NCBI RefSeq assembly: GCF_009604375.1
Contig: NZ_WEGH01000007.1
Coordinates: forward strand, 62,001 to 126,000
Length of the DNA: 64,000 nt
From: Actinomadura macrotermitis
GTDB lineage: Bacteria > Actinomycetota > Actinomycetes > Streptosporangiales > Streptosporangiaceae
Direction of reading: 5' to 3'
A program made the translations under genes and the position numbers. Every line of letters begins with the position of its first letter. Position 1 is the first letter of the stretch. The notes below the pieces were generated by a model. That model was not told where the DNA came from and searched no databases. It worked only from the letters and a program-made list of their open reading frames with translations. Shown one piece after another: positions 24,601-33,108 of this stretch.

Positions 24601-26952
24601 TCAGCCGGGGAAGACGGTCAGGGTCGCCGTTTCCGGTGACTGGACCATCTGCAGGGCGAGCTGGCTCGGGCTGAGCCGTGCGGTGCCAGCGGGCTTGTGG
24701 CCGGCGCCGAGCTCCTTGGCGATCGCCGTCGCCAGGCCTGAGGCGCCGTCGTTGATGTTGAGGACGGTGGCGCCGGCGCCTCCGGCCGAGCGGTAGGGGA
24801 CCTTGACCCGCGCGGTGGACGGCAGTGCCTGGCCGGCTTTGAGCTTGCCGCTGTCCACCAGGGTGCGCAGGCCGACCCAGTCGTCCTCGTCGCCGTCGGC
24901 CTTCTGGATGCCGATGTGCAGGCCCTGCATCGGCTCGTGCAGGGCGATCCTGCTGGGCAGGCCGTCGAACAGGCACAGCAGGACATCGGGGGCGACCCGG
25001 TCGCACCGCAGCACCTCCCCGGCGGCCGGAGCGGCGCCGTCGGCCTGCTCGGCGGAGACGCTCACCCGCGTCTCCGGGTACGCCGACACCAGCTGCGAGC
25101 GGATCAGAATCCCGGACCGGGGAGGGCTGCCGGGCCTCTCCAGGTAGCTGTCGCGCAGCTTCTCCAGCGCCTTGCGATCGATGCTCGAACGCTCGGCCAC
25201 GGCGAAGGCACCGTCCATCAGGTGGTCCAGCCATGCGGCGTCGACCCGGAAGACGCGGATGCTCTCTTCCGGCAGCATCTCCGGGTGCGGCACGAGGTGG
25301 TCGAACGGCACCTGTTCCAGGCGGCGCAGCCGGTCCAGCCACTGGACGATCGTCGGTTCGTCCGGGTCGGTGCTCTCGGCGGCCTCGGTGTCGCCCGGGC
25401 CGGCCGACGCCACGGCCTGCGCGGCGAGGCCGCCCAGGACCGAATCGTCAGCGGCGAGGAACGCGCTCATCAGCTCTGTCATGGCCGGTGCCGCAACCGA
25501 GCCGAGGTCGCCCTCGCGGAGCGTCGCGACCAGGTCGGCTTCGGATCCGGCTCCGGCCGGACCGTCGGCGGCCGGGGCGTCCGCGGCCAGGTCGGCGACG
25601 TGGTAGTGGGCGGGCTCACCGTCCACGACCACGCTCCGGAACGCCGCGTGCCAGGTGTCGCCGGCCTGTTCGAGCAGCGAGACGACCGCCTGCCGCAGGT
25701 TCTCAGCGCCCCCATCGGCCGCCCCTGCCGGCGCCGCCGCAGGGATCCGGGGCGCGATGATGCTGCAGGCGTTCGCGAGGCGGGCGTGCGCACGGTCGAG
25801 GTAGGAGGCCAGCGCGGCGGCGATGTTCTGGTCGGTCAGGACGAGCCCCCGGCCCAGGGCGTGCGCGGCCTGGTAGCCGAGGTCGTCGACGCCGTACTTG
25901 GCGTCGGTGGGGGACGGGCCGGTCACCTTGTAGGGCACCAGCGGCCCTCGGTACCAGGCGAAGTCCGCCGGCTTCTCGCTGTCGTGGGCGACCGGGACGA
26001 AGCCGTTGTCCAGCCGGTATCGGATGTGTTGGGTGTAGTTGCCGGTGTCGGTGGTCTCCGGTTGCGGCAGGCGCAGCAGCAGGCACCTCGAATTGTCCGT
26101 GCGTCCGGTCGGCATCGCCGACCGGAGCAGCTGCTCACGTAGTCCCGAGAAACTCGCATGCCCGTCCGGCTCGGAGGTGAAGGTCCACGAGTACAGGGAC
26201 AGGAGCCGGATGTCACGGGTGAGCGTGCCCGGGTCGGCGAAGCGTTCGGTGTGCCCTTCGAGCGAGACCAGGTGCGCCACGTAGGGGCCGGTCGTCCTGG
26301 ACGGGACGCGGTTGGCCGTTATGAACGAGTACTCGGCCGCCCGCCTGGCCGCGTCGTCCCCTGTGCCCTCGGGCAGAGCGCTGCGGACGTGCGCCAGGTG
26401 CGCGACCTCGCCCGCGCGCGGGGCGATCTGGGCGAAGGTCTGCTTGGTGAGGCGAATGGTGCGAACCGGTTGGGCCCTCTCGTCGGCGGTGAGCTCCGGG
26501 GCGAACACCGGCACCGTCACATCCGCGGCGTCGACCAGTAGTTCCCCTGCCGTGCCCGCGGTGGTCAGGCCGGCCGCCTCCGGGTCGTCGACGAGCTCGC
26601 CACGGGTGAACAGCAGGAGCGCCAGCCAGGGGCGTTTCCGGTTCTCCTCCTGGCCGGCCTTCCAGTCCAGCCGGTTCTCCCAGGGCAGTACGCGCCGTTC
26701 GAAGGCGATGTGCGGCAGCACGGTGTGCAGCGGGCCGCTGGAGCCGGGCGGCGGGTAGGCGCCGTGGACCTCCTGCTCTCCTATGTGCAGGCGCAGGCCC
26801 GTCACCTCGATCTGCTGGGTGACGGGCGCCGGCGGCGCCTCGCCGCCGAGCGGCAGGTCGTCCGGCAGCTTCTGCGTGACGGTGATGGTGTAGGTGCCCC
26901 GGCCAACGGACGGCGTTTGGTTGTCGGCGAACGTCAGAGGACGCGTGGTCAT
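24601..26952 (-). CDS. Second gene of DUF6603 operon: 783-residue protein of unknown function
   Basis: ATG 26952 overlaps the stop of the DUF6603 gene (ATGA), so the two are translationally coupled. The N-terminus (MTTRPLTFADNQTPSVGRGT) begins a beta-rich region with LPHIAFERRVLPWENRLDW and RKRPWLALLLFTRGEL. The C-terminal half carries EESIRVFRVDAAWLDHLMDG and SGILIRSQLVSAYPETRVSV, a segment pair I have only met in other uncharacterised large proteins. No signal peptide or membrane helix. No enzyme motif seen. Likely forms a complex with its operon partners. Confidence 0.75.
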   Translation of the reverse strand: MTTRPLTFADNQTPSVGRGTYTITVTQKLPDDLPLGGEAPPAPVTQQIEVTGLRLHIGEQEVHGAYPPPGSSGPLHTVLPHIAFERRVLPWENRLDWKAGQEENRKRPWLALLLFTRGELVDDPEAAGLTTAGTAGELLVDAADVTVPVFAPELTADERAQPVRTIRLTKQTFAQIAPRAGEVAHLAHVRSALPEGTGDDAARRAAEYSFITANRVPSRTTGPYVAHLVSLEGHTERFADPGTLTRDIRLLSLYSWTFTSEPDGHASFSGLREQLLRSAMPTGRTDNSRCLLLRLPQPETTDTGNYTQHIRYRLDNGFVPVAHDSEKPADFAWYRGPLVPYKVTGPSPTDAKYGVDDLGYQAAHALGRGLVLTDQNIAAALASYLDRAHARLANACSIIAPRIPAAAPAGAADGGAENLRQAVVSLLEQAGDTWHAAFRSVVVDGEPAHYHVADLAADAPAADGPAGAGSEADLVATLREGDLGSVAAPAMTELMSAFLAADDSVLGGLAAQAVASAGPGDTEAAESTDPDEPTIVQWLDRLRRLEQVPFDHLVPHPEMLPEESIRVFRVDAAWLDHLMDGAFAVAERSSIDRKALEKLRDSYLERPGSPPRSGILIRSQLVSAYPETRVSVSAEQADGAAPAAGEVLRCDRVAPDVLLCLFDGLPSRIALHEPMQGLHIGIQKADGDEDDWVGLRTLVDSGKLKAGQALPSTARVKVPYRSAGGAGATVLNINDGASGLATAIAKELGAGHKPAGTARLSPSQLALQMVQSPETATLTVFPG

Positions 26953-29900
26953 GTCAGGACCTCCAGCAGCCCCAGTCCGGTGAGCGCCTTGCTCATCTCG
27001 TTGAACGCGGTCTCGCGGGGGAGCCTCGGGGGGCGCGGCGCAGGGCATTGGGACGCGGCGTGCCGGAGCGGGTTGACCGGTCCCGTCCACGGCCGCTCCC
27101 GGATCACCTCCACGGACGTGTCGACCTTGGCGCCGACCAGCTGCGGCGCCGGCATCCGCACCTGGAGGCCGGTCGCGTACACCTCGGTGGGGCACGCCGC
27201 GACGTCCTCGGGGCGCGGCGGCGCGTCCGTCACCGTGCCCCACAGCGCATTGGGGACCGCCGAGTACTGGGGGACGGCGATCCAGTCGTCGGCGTCGGCG
27301 TACCGCTCGGCGTCCTGGTATCCGCCGCGCGTGTCCTTCACGACCGACACGGTGTGGGCGGAGCCCTTCGACGGTCTCCCGGTGTAGCGCATGGGCCGCA
27401 CGTCGAGCTGCTTCTTGCGGTGGCGCCTGACTCCGCCGACCTTCGGCTCGTCCTCGAGCGCCTGCCGCGCGGAGTTGTAGCCGACCTGCGTGGCGGGGAT
27501 CGCGGTGCGGGTCGTGAACGCGAACCCGTCGGTGGACACGATCCAGCTCCCCGGCACCGCCTTCTTGACCATGGCCGGATCGGTGAGCAGGCCGTCGAGC
27601 ACCGACAGGGTCACCGGTGCCGCGGGCAGCTGCCTGCTCCGGAACTCCTTCCACGCCAGCTGCTGCGAGCGCCGGTCCTCCTCGGCCCCGAAGCCGATGG
27701 TCACCGAGAACGGGCCCGCCTTCAGGCGGGCGCGCCCACCGGCGGGCGGGCCCCACACCTGCAACGTGGCCCCGATCTCCACCCGGACGGTCACACTGAA
27801 CAGCCCGCAGTCCAGGGTGTAGGACGCGCCGATGGTGATGCCGATGTCGGCGTGGAAGTACAGGGGCGCCCACCACACGATGACGTTGAAGTAGGCCACC
27901 AGCCAGGCGCGCAGCCCCCCGGCGTCGTAGCCGACCTCCAGCCGCCCGCCGACCATGCCCGCCTCGGGAGTGACGGCGACGTACAGTTCGCCCTTGACGG
28001 CGACCTCGGAACTCGCCGACCAGCTCAGCCCCAGCCGCGGCACCGCCGGATAATGGTCGGGTTTCGTGAAGGCGGGATGGTAGCCGCCGACCGTGGCCAC
28101 GAAGTCGCCCTCGTGGACGCTGCCGGGGAACCACACGCACAGGGCGGCGCCGCCGGACAGCTTGCAGTCCTTGTGGAAGATCCAGGAGTTGTCGCCGAGC
28201 GCCGCCGTCAGTGAGAACCGCCGCTCGGCGTGCTCGTACAGCGCCCGGAACCCCAGCTCGATGTGGGCGACGCTGGGCGCCTTCTCGGACCCGGCCGAAC
28301 GCGCCGGGAAGTCCGCCGACATCGTCCCGAGCAGCGCCACCAGGAAGTCCCGGTCGCTGAACTGGACGATCAGCAGTCCCGCCAGGTCCACCGTCTCGGC
28401 GACCGAGGCCCGCACACCGGCCGCCAGCCACAGCACACCGTTGGCCGGTGACACGACGGCGTCGGCGCCGCCGGTGACCTTCTCCAGCACCTTGGTGGGG
28501 CTGATCGGCTTGTCCGGTTCGGTCCCGGTCAGCTCCTTCATGTTGCCCAGGGCCCGCACGAACGGGAACCGGGCCACCTTGTCGGCCGCGGGCAGAGCGA
28601 GCCTGCTGTTGTAACCGAAACCCAAGGCCAGCCCGGTGAAGACCACGGGCGGCGGCCCGCCGATCTTCCCCTCCGACGCGCCGAAGACGAACAGCGAGGT
28701 GTAGGCGGGGTGCTGGTCCGTCTTCTTGACGCGGGCGTAGGACCCCACGGCCATGAGCCCCCATGTGGCGGCCTTGACCATGATCAGCCCGTCGTAGGCG
28801 AACTCGTACCCGCGGTCGGGGGGACGGGCCGCGAGCGTGCCCACCACGTGCAGCGGGTCCCGCGCGTACGTCACGCCGAGCCCGCGCAGGACCACCCGGA
28901 CGGCGGGGTCCTCGGTCAGCTCGATCTCCATGCCGAGGCCGGTCGCCTGCAGTTCGAAGCCGGCCGCGACGAACCCCGCGTCCAGGCCCACGAGGAGCCT
29001 CGCCGCCCGGCCGTCGCCCGCGGGGACCAGCCGGACCTCGACCTGCCGCAGATGCAGCGTCCCCAGCGCCCGCTCGACCTTCTGCACCGCCTGCGGGTCA
29101 CCGCCGGACTCGTCCTGCTTCCCGTCACCGGCCTGCTTCCCGTCACCGCTCCGCCGGGACCGCCCGGAAGCGGGCTCGCGCACCGGCATCTTGTGGGTCT
29201 TGTCGCCGATCGTCACCCACGCGGTCAAAGTGGTCCCGGCCGCCAGGTCCGCGGCCTCCGGCAGCGGCGCCGCCGACTCGCCCAAGGCGCCGTTCAGCGC
29301 CTTGATCCGCTTCACCTTCAGGTCCTGGGAGGCGTAGACGGCCTGGAGGCCGATCTGGAGATCGCTGTCGGCGGGGACCTGCCCGCGCAGCAGATCCAGA
29401 TCGGACAGCCGCGTCTTGGAGCCGAACGGCACCATCGCCGAGGCCACGACGGGCCGGCTCTTCTCCCCGCCCTCCTTGGGCAGTACCGCGGCGGCCCACG
29501 CCACCGTCTCTTTCTCCGTCCCGGTCGGATGGACGACGATGCGGTGCCGGCCCGTCTCCGGGACGTCGTAGCGCAGTGCGATGCCGGTGAACGACGGAAG
29601 GAACGTCAGCGACTGAGCCTCAGTGAAGCCGAGCGCGTACAGCGCGTCGGCCACCGAGATCGGCTTGGACGCCGCCACGGTGAACTCGAAGCTCTTGGCG
29701 GTGGCCTTGGTGTCCAGCTTGGCGGTGCCCTTGGAGTCTCCCTTGGGGGTGGCCTTGGAGTCCTCCTTCTTGGCGGCGCCTTTGGCGTCCAGTTCGGCGG
29801 TGGCCGTCAGCGTCTTGTCGCTGGAGATCTGGAACTTCGTGGAAATGGACAAGCGGCGCCGCGTCGCGCCGTCCACCACCCGTACCTCGAAGTCGAGGTT

Positions 29901-30317
29901 CACCGTCTTCAGGACGTCCGCCAGGAGCGCGAACTTGTCCTTCCCGGCCAGCGACAGGCTCACCACGACACCGGCGACCGGGTCGTCGGCCTTGGGCTTG
30001 TCGCTTCCGGCGACGAACCGGACGGTCAGCTCCAGCTTCGTGCCGGTGACCGTGCCACGCAGCGACAACTCCGCCAACTTAGTGGCGTTCACCGATATTC
30101 CGATGAGCGTCGTCGTCCTGGCGAGCTCGGCGAACCAGTCCTTGATGACGCTCAGATCGATGGCGGCCTGAACGGCCCCCAGTTCGGGAGGAAGCCCACC
30201 GGGGATCTCCAGCCCGTCCGGCGCGCTGAGCTGCTTCAGCCAGGCCTGCAGACTTCCCATGGTCATTGTCGATGGCCGGGTCAATGTCTGTGTCACGGAA
30301 ATCCTATGGTCGTTCAC
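26949..30317 (-). CDS. DUF6603-domain protein, first gene of a four-gene operon
   Basis: A 1122-residue protein. Residues about 750-880 match the DUF6603 core: YPAVPRLGLSWSASSEVAVK, AVTPEAGMVGGRLEVGYDAG, ADIGITIGASYTL, IGATLQVWGPPAGG. The N-terminal region holds a Lys/Thr-rich low-complexity part (about 170-210) and a GDGKQ-repeat linker near 390. DUF6603 proteins are large, beta-rich and functionally uncharacterised. No signal peptide is visible. The start is unsure: GTG 30317, ATG 30266 or ATG 30260, none with a strong ribosome site. Downstream genes follow with ATGA overlap or gaps under 70 bases. Confidence 0.8.
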   Translation of the reverse strand: MNDHRISVTQTLTRPSTMTMGSLQAWLKQLSAPDGLEIPGGLPPELGAVQAAIDLSVIKDWFAELARTTTLIGISVNATKLAELSLRGTVTGTKLELTVRFVAGSDKPKADDPVAGVVVSLSLAGKDKFALLADVLKTVNLDFEVRVVDGATRRRLSISTKFQISSDKTLTATAELDAKGAAKKEDSKATPKGDSKGTAKLDTKATAKSFEFTVAASKPISVADALYALGFTEAQSLTFLPSFTGIALRYDVPETGRHRIVVHPTGTEKETVAWAAAVLPKEGGEKSRPVVASAMVPFGSKTRLSDLDLLRGQVPADSDLQIGLQAVYASQDLKVKRIKALNGALGESAAPLPEAADLAAGTTLTAWVTIGDKTHKMPVREPASGRSRRSGDGKQAGDGKQDESGGDPQAVQKVERALGTLHLRQVEVRLVPAGDGRAARLLVGLDAGFVAAGFELQATGLGMEIELTEDPAVRVVLRGLGVTYARDPLHVVGTLAARPPDRGYEFAYDGLIMVKAATWGLMAVGSYARVKKTDQHPAYTSLFVFGASEGKIGGPPPVVFTGLALGFGYNSRLALPAADKVARFPFVRALGNMKELTGTEPDKPISPTKVLEKVTGGADAVVSPANGVLWLAAGVRASVAETVDLAGLLIVQFSDRDFLVALLGTMSADFPARSAGSEKAPSVAHIELGFRALYEHAERRFSLTAALGDNSWIFHKDCKLSGGAALCVWFPGSVHEGDFVATVGGYHPAFTKPDHYPAVPRLGLSWSASSEVAVKGELYVAVTPEAGMVGGRLEVGYDAGGLRAWLVAYFNVIVWWAPLYFHADIGITIGASYTLDCGLFSVTVRVEIGATLQVWGPPAGGRARLKAGPFSVTIGFGAEEDRRSQQLAWKEFRSRQLPAAPVTLSVLDGLLTDPAMVKKAVPGSWIVSTDGFAFTTRTAIPATQVGYNSARQALEDEPKVGGVRRHRKKQLDVRPMRYTGRPSKGSAHTVSVVKDTRGGYQDAERYADADDWIAVPQYSAVPNALWGTVTDAPPRPEDVAACPTEVYATGLQVRMPAPQLVGAKVDTSVEVIRERPWTGPVNPLRHAASQCPAPRPPRLPRETAFNEMSKALTGLGLLEVLT

Positions 30318-30384
30318 CTGGATGGTTCGGGTGGAGACTGCGTGCGCGCAAGATGCGCCCGCATTTCAGGCCGCAATGCCTGCG

Positions 30385-30657
30385 TCAATCGGGATCGGAC
30401 TCACTCGGCGCGAACGCGCAGATCAGATAGGGGTTGCTTGCTGGACGGATCGCATGAAAGACCCGTCCATGACGGCGATCGATCCTCGTCTTGAGCGCAT
30501 CGATCGCGAAGGTCGCCTTATTTGCTTCATCGGGGAAAGGGGTCTTGCCGGCCTGCGGTGTCAGGGAGATCCGGTGCGGCGTCTCGTGGATCTCGGCGCT
30601 GTTCCCCGCGCCGTCCGCGGTACAGACCCACGGGATCCCTGGAGCCCCCGCGCAGCC
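30385..30657 (-). pseudogene. 5'-truncated gene upstream of the DUF6603 operon
   Basis: A minus-strand frame open from a TAG near 30657 to TGA at 30385 reads IPWVCTADGAGNSAEIHETP, then ISLTPQAGKTPFPDEANKAT, then RIDRRHGRVFHAIRPASNPY, ending LICAFAPSESDPD. Codon use and residue mix look genuinely coding, but there is no start codon. It appears to be the C-terminal piece of a gene cut by rearrangement, sitting where a first operon gene would be expected. Family unknown. Confidence 0.45.
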
Positions 30658-30751
30658 CCGCTAGCGGCATGACCCGCAACCTTCCGCATCGCCCTGTCTC
30701 GGTCGGGGATCGCCATGCCCCGCTACCGCAACACGCATGCAATTGATAAAT

Positions 30752-30904
30752 CTATGCATTCCAAAAGGTGGCGATGCCTAGACCGACCGCCGTTCCGGCA
30801 GACCGGGGCTGAACGCTGCGCTTGCCGAAGACTCCGTCCGCGACGATCCGCGAGTTCGGGGACGAGCGCTCCCTGAAGTACCACCACTCCACGCCGCTGA
30901 CGCG
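30752..30904 (-). pseudogene. Short coding-like remnant next to the CRISPR-like repeats
   Basis: About 50 codons ending at TAG 30752 read VSGVEWWYFRERSSPNSRIV then ADGVFGKRSVQPRSAG and GLGIATFWNA. The composition looks coding. No ribosome site; a GTG in GVEW could be a start. Not recognised. Confidence 0.3.
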
Positions 30905-30918
30905 CCAGGGATGCCGGT

Positions 30919-31067
30919 ACCTGCCCCGCGCACGCGGAGGTGAGCCGGCCACGTGGAGGCCGCATTCCAGCTGGGCGTCGTCCTCTCCGCACGTGGGGGT
31001 GGTCTGCGGCGAGCGATGCGCTCGGCGTCGGTGACGTTGTGCTCCCCACGTCCGTGGGGTGAACTGG
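30919..31067 (+). CRISPR. Possible decayed type I-E CRISPR array (three degenerate repeats)
   Basis: Three related elements begin near 30919, 30980 and 31039, spaced 61 and 59 bases, the usual 28-29 plus 32-33 period of type I-E arrays. The third (GTGCTCCCCACGTCCGTGGG...) has a perfect CCCCACG/CGTGGGG stem and the typical GTGCTCCCC start; the first keeps CCCCGCGCACGCGG and ends GGTGAGCCGG; the second reads GTCCTCTCCGCACGTGGGGG. Known actinomycete I-E repeats share this form. The copies differ at several positions and no cas genes are present, so this is at best a relic; chance similarity cannot be excluded. Confidence 0.42.
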
Positions 31068-31378
31068 TGACGCGTCGTACATGTTCGGCATGGTCCAGCT
31101 GGCCTCAAGCGCATCATGTGAATACAACTTGGTCGATGTGAACTTGATCTGGTGTTGCCTTCGATGCGGCCCCGATGTCGTGTCGGTCGGCCGCCAGCGG
31201 GACAGCGAAGTACGCCATGCCGTCGCACTGGGCACCACGAGGCGCCAGTGATGTGTCCAGACGGCCTGCTGCTAACGAGGTCACTAACGGATGATCTTCG
31301 CTGTTGGGTGAGAGTGTGTCCGCCTGAGAACTTTTTTGTGATGAGGTCTAGAGCGGTTAATTGCATTTCTTTGGTCGG
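31068..31378. other. Intergenic region without recognised gene
   Basis: AT-richer than its surroundings, especially 31320-31378, which includes a run of T. No frame with coding character was found. It could include a former CRISPR leader or IS-flanking debris. Confidence 0.4.
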
Positions 31379-31696
31379 TTAAGAATTCTTCGGGACGGCG
31401 CGTTCGATGATCGGGGCGAGGCCCAGGCCGGGCGGCAGGGGGCCGTAAGCGATGCCCCAGTCACCGCCGAGCCGGGTCGTGCAGAAGGCGTCGGCGACGG
31501 CTGGGTGACCGTGCCTGACCGGCAATGATGAAGGGTGAGGTGCTCGGCGATGCGGCGGGCGCGCATTTCGACCGTCTCCAAGTCGGTGAAGAGGTCCATG
31601 GCCTGGTCGATAGCGGTGTCGGGGTGGTGGTCCGAGCCCTTGGCGAGCTCGGCCTCTGTGAAAAAAGCGTCGAGGCTCTGAGGATCCTTTGCAATG
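31379..31696 (-). pseudogene. Acyl-CoA dehydrogenase C-terminal remnant
   Basis: The minus strand reads DPQSLDAFFTEAELAKGSDH and DLETVEMRARRIAEHLTLHH, then after one frameshift VADAFCTTRLGGDWGIAYGP and LAPIIERAVPKNS, stop TAA at 31379. This is the C-terminal end of acyl-CoA dehydrogenases of the AidB-like group in actinomycetes. The rest of the gene is absent; the break coincides with the end of the IS5-type transposase. Confidence 0.75.
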
Positions 31697-32422
31697 AGCC
31701 TTTTCAGGATGGCTTTGGCCAGGCGCCCGGCGCGGTGGGGGCAGCAGCGCAGCTTGTCCAGGACGTGCCAGGACTTCAGTCGGGTGTTGGCCCGCTCACC
31801 CGGGCCGCGCAGCCGGGCATGGGAACGGTTGGCGTCTTTTTGTGACCCGGGCTTGCCCCGGCCCCTGTAGGGCACTTTGGCCTCGCCCATGCCCTGATAG
31901 CCCTTGTCCGCCAGTACCAGCAGCCCGGCGGCGCGCAGGTGGCGGGGCAGACCCCGGATCCGGGCGGCGGTCAGGTCGTGCACACTGCCGGGCAGGCATC
32001 CCGGCACCCACAGCAGCCGCCCGTCGAGAGCGGCCGGCACTTGCAGGTTCGCGCCGTGCTTGTGGTGTTTTCCCGAGTAGAACAGCCGATCGGCACCAGG
32101 GTGCCGTCCGACACCGCATACAGCAGCCGGCCGCGGGCCGCGCGGCGCAGTGCGGTGCCGAGATCGGGCGCGCGGGCGGCCGGCAGGTCCACGGTGCGGT
32201 GCACATAGCGCCAGGCGGTGGCGGTCGAGACGGCGAACCCGCAGGCCAGGGCAGCGAAAGTCCCGCCCTTGCGCAGGTACACCAGCGCCATCAAGGCTGT
32301 TGCCCCGGTGGCAGTGCCTGGTGCCGGCGGCTGCCTCGGCTGGCGCGGTCGCGGCGGACCGCACCAGCCACATAGGTCAAGGTCTGACGCGGCAACGGCA
32401 GCGAAGCGCGGTAGAAAAGCAT
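31697..32422 (-). pseudogene. Frameshifted IS5-type (DDE_Tnp_4) transposase
   Basis: Start ATG at 32422 (MLFYRASLPLPRQTLTYVAG). After a frameshift near 32290 the sequence continues LMALVYLRKGGTFAALACGF and YAVSDGTLVPIG (first Asp region), then after a second shift LFYSGKHHKHGANLQV, GLLVLADKGYQGMG (second Asp) and LRGPGERANTRLKSWHVLDK (Glu). This is the order of an IS5-group DDE transposase. Two frameshifts make it inactive unless translated by frameshifting. Possible ends share a GCAnnnGAGCC core near 31700 and 32480, suggesting an element of about 0.8 kb inserted in the acyl-CoA dehydrogenase gene. Confidence 0.8.
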
Positions 32423-32760
32423 GCGGAGCCTCTGGTTCGAGCGGTGGGTTGTGAGAGATCGCCCGTTCTGCCAGGGGCTCTTCTGCTGCCAATGGCTCTC
32501 ACGCCGCTCGTCGCCGCCCCACCACTGCTACTGGAAATTCCGCACTGTGTGCGGCGGAGGCGCCGGGTCGGCCTTGGGAACGGAGGTCTCCCGGGCCTGG
32601 GACTTCCATTTCGTGTCGTCATGCGCCGGTGGCGGCCCGGATTTGACTTGCCGGTAAAACGGCTCGGCGGGCGGTCCGGATTTATTTCCGGAGCCGACTG
32701 ACCTAATGAGGCCAGGTCGGAGGCGGTGCGCGGCGGATCGCCCGCCTTCGGCATTCTTGC

Positions 32761-32777
32761 AGTTCAGGGCCTGAACT
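32761..32777. promoter_or_regulatory. Palindrome AGTTCAGG-G-CCTGAACT
   Basis: A perfect 17-bp palindrome about 330 bases before the LAL regulator gene. Size fits a dimeric repressor or LuxR-type site; the binding protein is unknown. Confidence 0.4.
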
Positions 32778-32889
32778 AAGGGCGAATCCCGGGCTGGACG
32801 GTGGAGTCGGCCCCCGTTGATGGCCGGGATGACCTGTGTAAACTGTGCGCGTGGATATGACTCGCGGCGCGTCCGGCGATCGCGAGTTT

Positions 32890-32900
32890 TATGTAACATA
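32890..32900. promoter_or_regulatory. Palindrome TATGT-A-ACATA in AT-rich promoter region
   Basis: A perfect 11-bp palindrome in the most AT-rich part of the leader before the LAL regulator; may overlap the promoter. Confidence 0.3.
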
Positions 32901-33108
32901 TTCGTAGTAATCGGGGGCTCTTCGGGGTTCTCTTGAGGATGGCCATTAGGTTAATTTGTGGCCACAAGAATTCGCAGTAACGGCGTGAAGTCAATCGGCT
33001 GAAGCGGTGCGGCGGCAGTTGTGGCGTGCGCGGAGGCTGTTTCACGACCGAAAGAACGGCCCGGCGATCTGTGCTTCTGGCGGGCGGTGAGGTTGGGGTG
33101 ACTCTCGG

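Larger units (their letters stand above)
32423..33108. other. Long intergenic region upstream of the LAL regulator
   Basis: No convincing gene. GC falls in 32880-32990. It contains two perfect palindromes (listed separately) and presumably the promoter of the LAL regulator. A minus-strand frame ending at about 32528 has weak coding character and is not called. Confidence 0.5.

Noticed and set aside
21664..24639. Long plus-strand frame (991 codons) opposite the third DUF6603-operon gene
   Set aside because: Composition is that of an antisense shadow, no ribosome site, and the minus-strand frame fits the operon spacing.
26953..28764. N-terminal extension of the 783-residue protein into the DUF6603 gene
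   Set aside because: Extension residues are Arg/Gly-rich shadow of the DUF6603 frame; ATG 26952 with ATGA overlap is the natural start.
32528..32899. Possible minus-strand gene before the LAL regulator
   Set aside because: No start signal, no recognisable family, and mixed codon character; left as intergenic.
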